Shown in pieces: positions 23,486 to 25,856 of a stretch of DNA of 25,856 nt. Under the pieces are notes generated by a model, which saw only the letters and a program-made list of their open reading frames with translations, did not search any database and was not told the DNA's origin. Within the stretch, counting starts at the first letter, position 1; the number at the start of each line of letters is the position of its first letter. Source of the stretch: a virus; IMG/VR virus record IMGVR_UViG_3300045141_000320, positions 1 through 25,856 of that record. One strand, 5' to 3'. The translations under genes and the position numbers were made by a program.

Positions 23486-23602
23486 ATGAAACGCAAACCC
23501 AAACCCTCGAAGCCTGCGGAAAGCATCGCTTCGATACTCAAGGCTAACCCTGATTTCATTGAAAGGCTTATCGATTTGGTGACGGAGGGGTTGACAAAGT
23601 AA
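23486..23602 (+). CDS. 38-aa basic ORF between the AAA+ and VWA genes
   Basis: A small frame, MKRKPKPSKPAESIASILKA followed by NPDFIERLIDLVTEGLTK, with AAAGGGG eight bases upstream of the ATG. The N-terminus is basic and Pro-rich, and the second half is a likely amphipathic helix. It starts 19 nt after the AAA+ stop and ends just before a hairpin. A 22-codon frame from the ATG at 23479 uses the same ribosome site but is less convincing. It may be a peptide partner or regulator of the AAA+/VWA pair. The composition resembles a coding sequence, yet at this length chance cannot be excluded. Confidence 0.5.
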   Translation: MKRKPKPSKPAESIASILKANPDFIERLIDLVTEGLTK

Positions 23603-23617
23603 CCCTTCGGGTCCAAA

Positions 23618-23645
23618 AAAGGGCTCCGCTTCGGCGGAGCCCTTT
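23618..23645. terminator. Strong UUCG-loop hairpin between AAA+ and VWA genes
   Basis: A perfect 12-bp stem (23618-23629 with 23634-23645, aaagggctccgc) closes a TTCG tetraloop. In the plus direction only three T residues end the stem, so termination may be partial. On the minus strand the stem is followed by TTTTTTGG, a full intrinsic terminator, which would stop antisense transcription entering the AAA+ gene. It may set different doses of the ATPase and VWA proteins. Confidence 0.7.
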
Positions 23646-23668
23646 CGCGTTTCAACAAGGAAAAATGA

Positions 23669-25661
<1,993 letters not shown>

Positions 25662-25682
25662 TGCCGCACAGGCCCCGACACC

Positions 25683-25709
25683 AAGGCCCGCCGCAAGGCG
25701 GGCCTTTTT
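25683..25709 (+). terminator. Intrinsic terminator after the VWA gene
   Basis: A 10-bp stem (AAGGCCCGCC at 25683-25692, GGCGGGCCTT at 25697-25706) with a GCAA tetraloop is followed by a run of five T at 25705-25709. It lies 73 nt after the VWA stop and should end the rightward transcript. Confidence 0.9.
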
Positions 25710-25856
25710 CATGCCCGTTGCCGGGCCTGCGGAGGCCCCTGAGGGGTTTATTATGGGCCCCCGCTAGGGTGACACCGGCCAAGGCCCAAAACGCACAGGC
25801 GGCCTTCCCAAGGGCCTTGCGGGCCCTGTCCGGTTTCGAGCCTCGCACGCGCAGGC
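25710..25856. other. Non-coding right end of the window
   Basis: No convincing gene is visible in these 147 bases. They are rich in short GGCC/GGGCC words and include a small CCCC-TGA-GGGG hairpin with TTTATTA after it (25736-25754), possibly a second, weaker terminator. The minus-strand open frame that enters here lacks a ribosome site and runs antisense to the VWA gene. Confidence 0.5.

Overview
The window holds the late (virion) gene block of a tailed bacteriophage or prophage from a high-G+C host, most likely a short-tailed (podovirus-like) phage. The reasons are a terminase pair, portal, scaffold and coat in canonical order, followed by a set resembling the P22 coat, adaptor (gp4) and hub (gp10) run, then ejection-type proteins, and no tape-measure, sheath or major tail-tube gene across about 21 kb. 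The host cannot be named from the sequence. The very high G+C content and the CobS/CobT-like genes would suit a proteobacterium, perhaps an alphaproteobacterium, but this is inference.

From 21719 down to the left edge every gene is on the minus strand and packed with 1-11 nt overlaps (ATGA, TGATG, GTGA) or very short gaps, so it reads as one long operon. In order of transcription: small terminase with a low-complexity tail, large terminase, proline-rich protein, portal with an internal proline-rich insertion, Lys/Pro-rich protein, IPT/TIG-domain protein, a 90-aa helical-hairpin protein resembling Acb2/Tad1-type nucleotide sponges, a 93-aa protein, scaffold, coat, an intrinsic terminator, a 183-aa coiled-coil protein, gp4-like adaptor, gp10-like hub, a GNAT acetyltransferase, ejection/internal-virion candidates, a two-domain peptidoglycan hydrolase (M15 peptidase plus GH104-type lysozyme), two large Ala-rich proteins, small structural proteins, tail fibre, and two collagen-like proteins, the last cut by the window edge.

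From 22009 rightward the strand switches and the base composition becomes less G+C-extreme. This block encodes a MoxR/CobS-like AAA+ ATPase, a 38-aa ORF, and a CobT-like protein that joins an HELGH zinc-peptidase-like motif, a 22-unit Gly-Glu-Ala tandem repeat and a complete VWA/MIDAS domain. A strong intrinsic terminator closes it. The 289-bp divergent spacer between the two blocks carries hairpins and repeated GAAAACG boxes and is the likely control region.

The most interesting material is the AAA+/VWA/metallopeptidase-like module, the putative anti-CBASS/anti-Thoeris hairpin protein hidden in the head operon, and the unusual density of low-complexity (Pro, Gly, Ala-Pro, GPEAS, GEA, collagen) segments grafted onto otherwise standard phage proteins.
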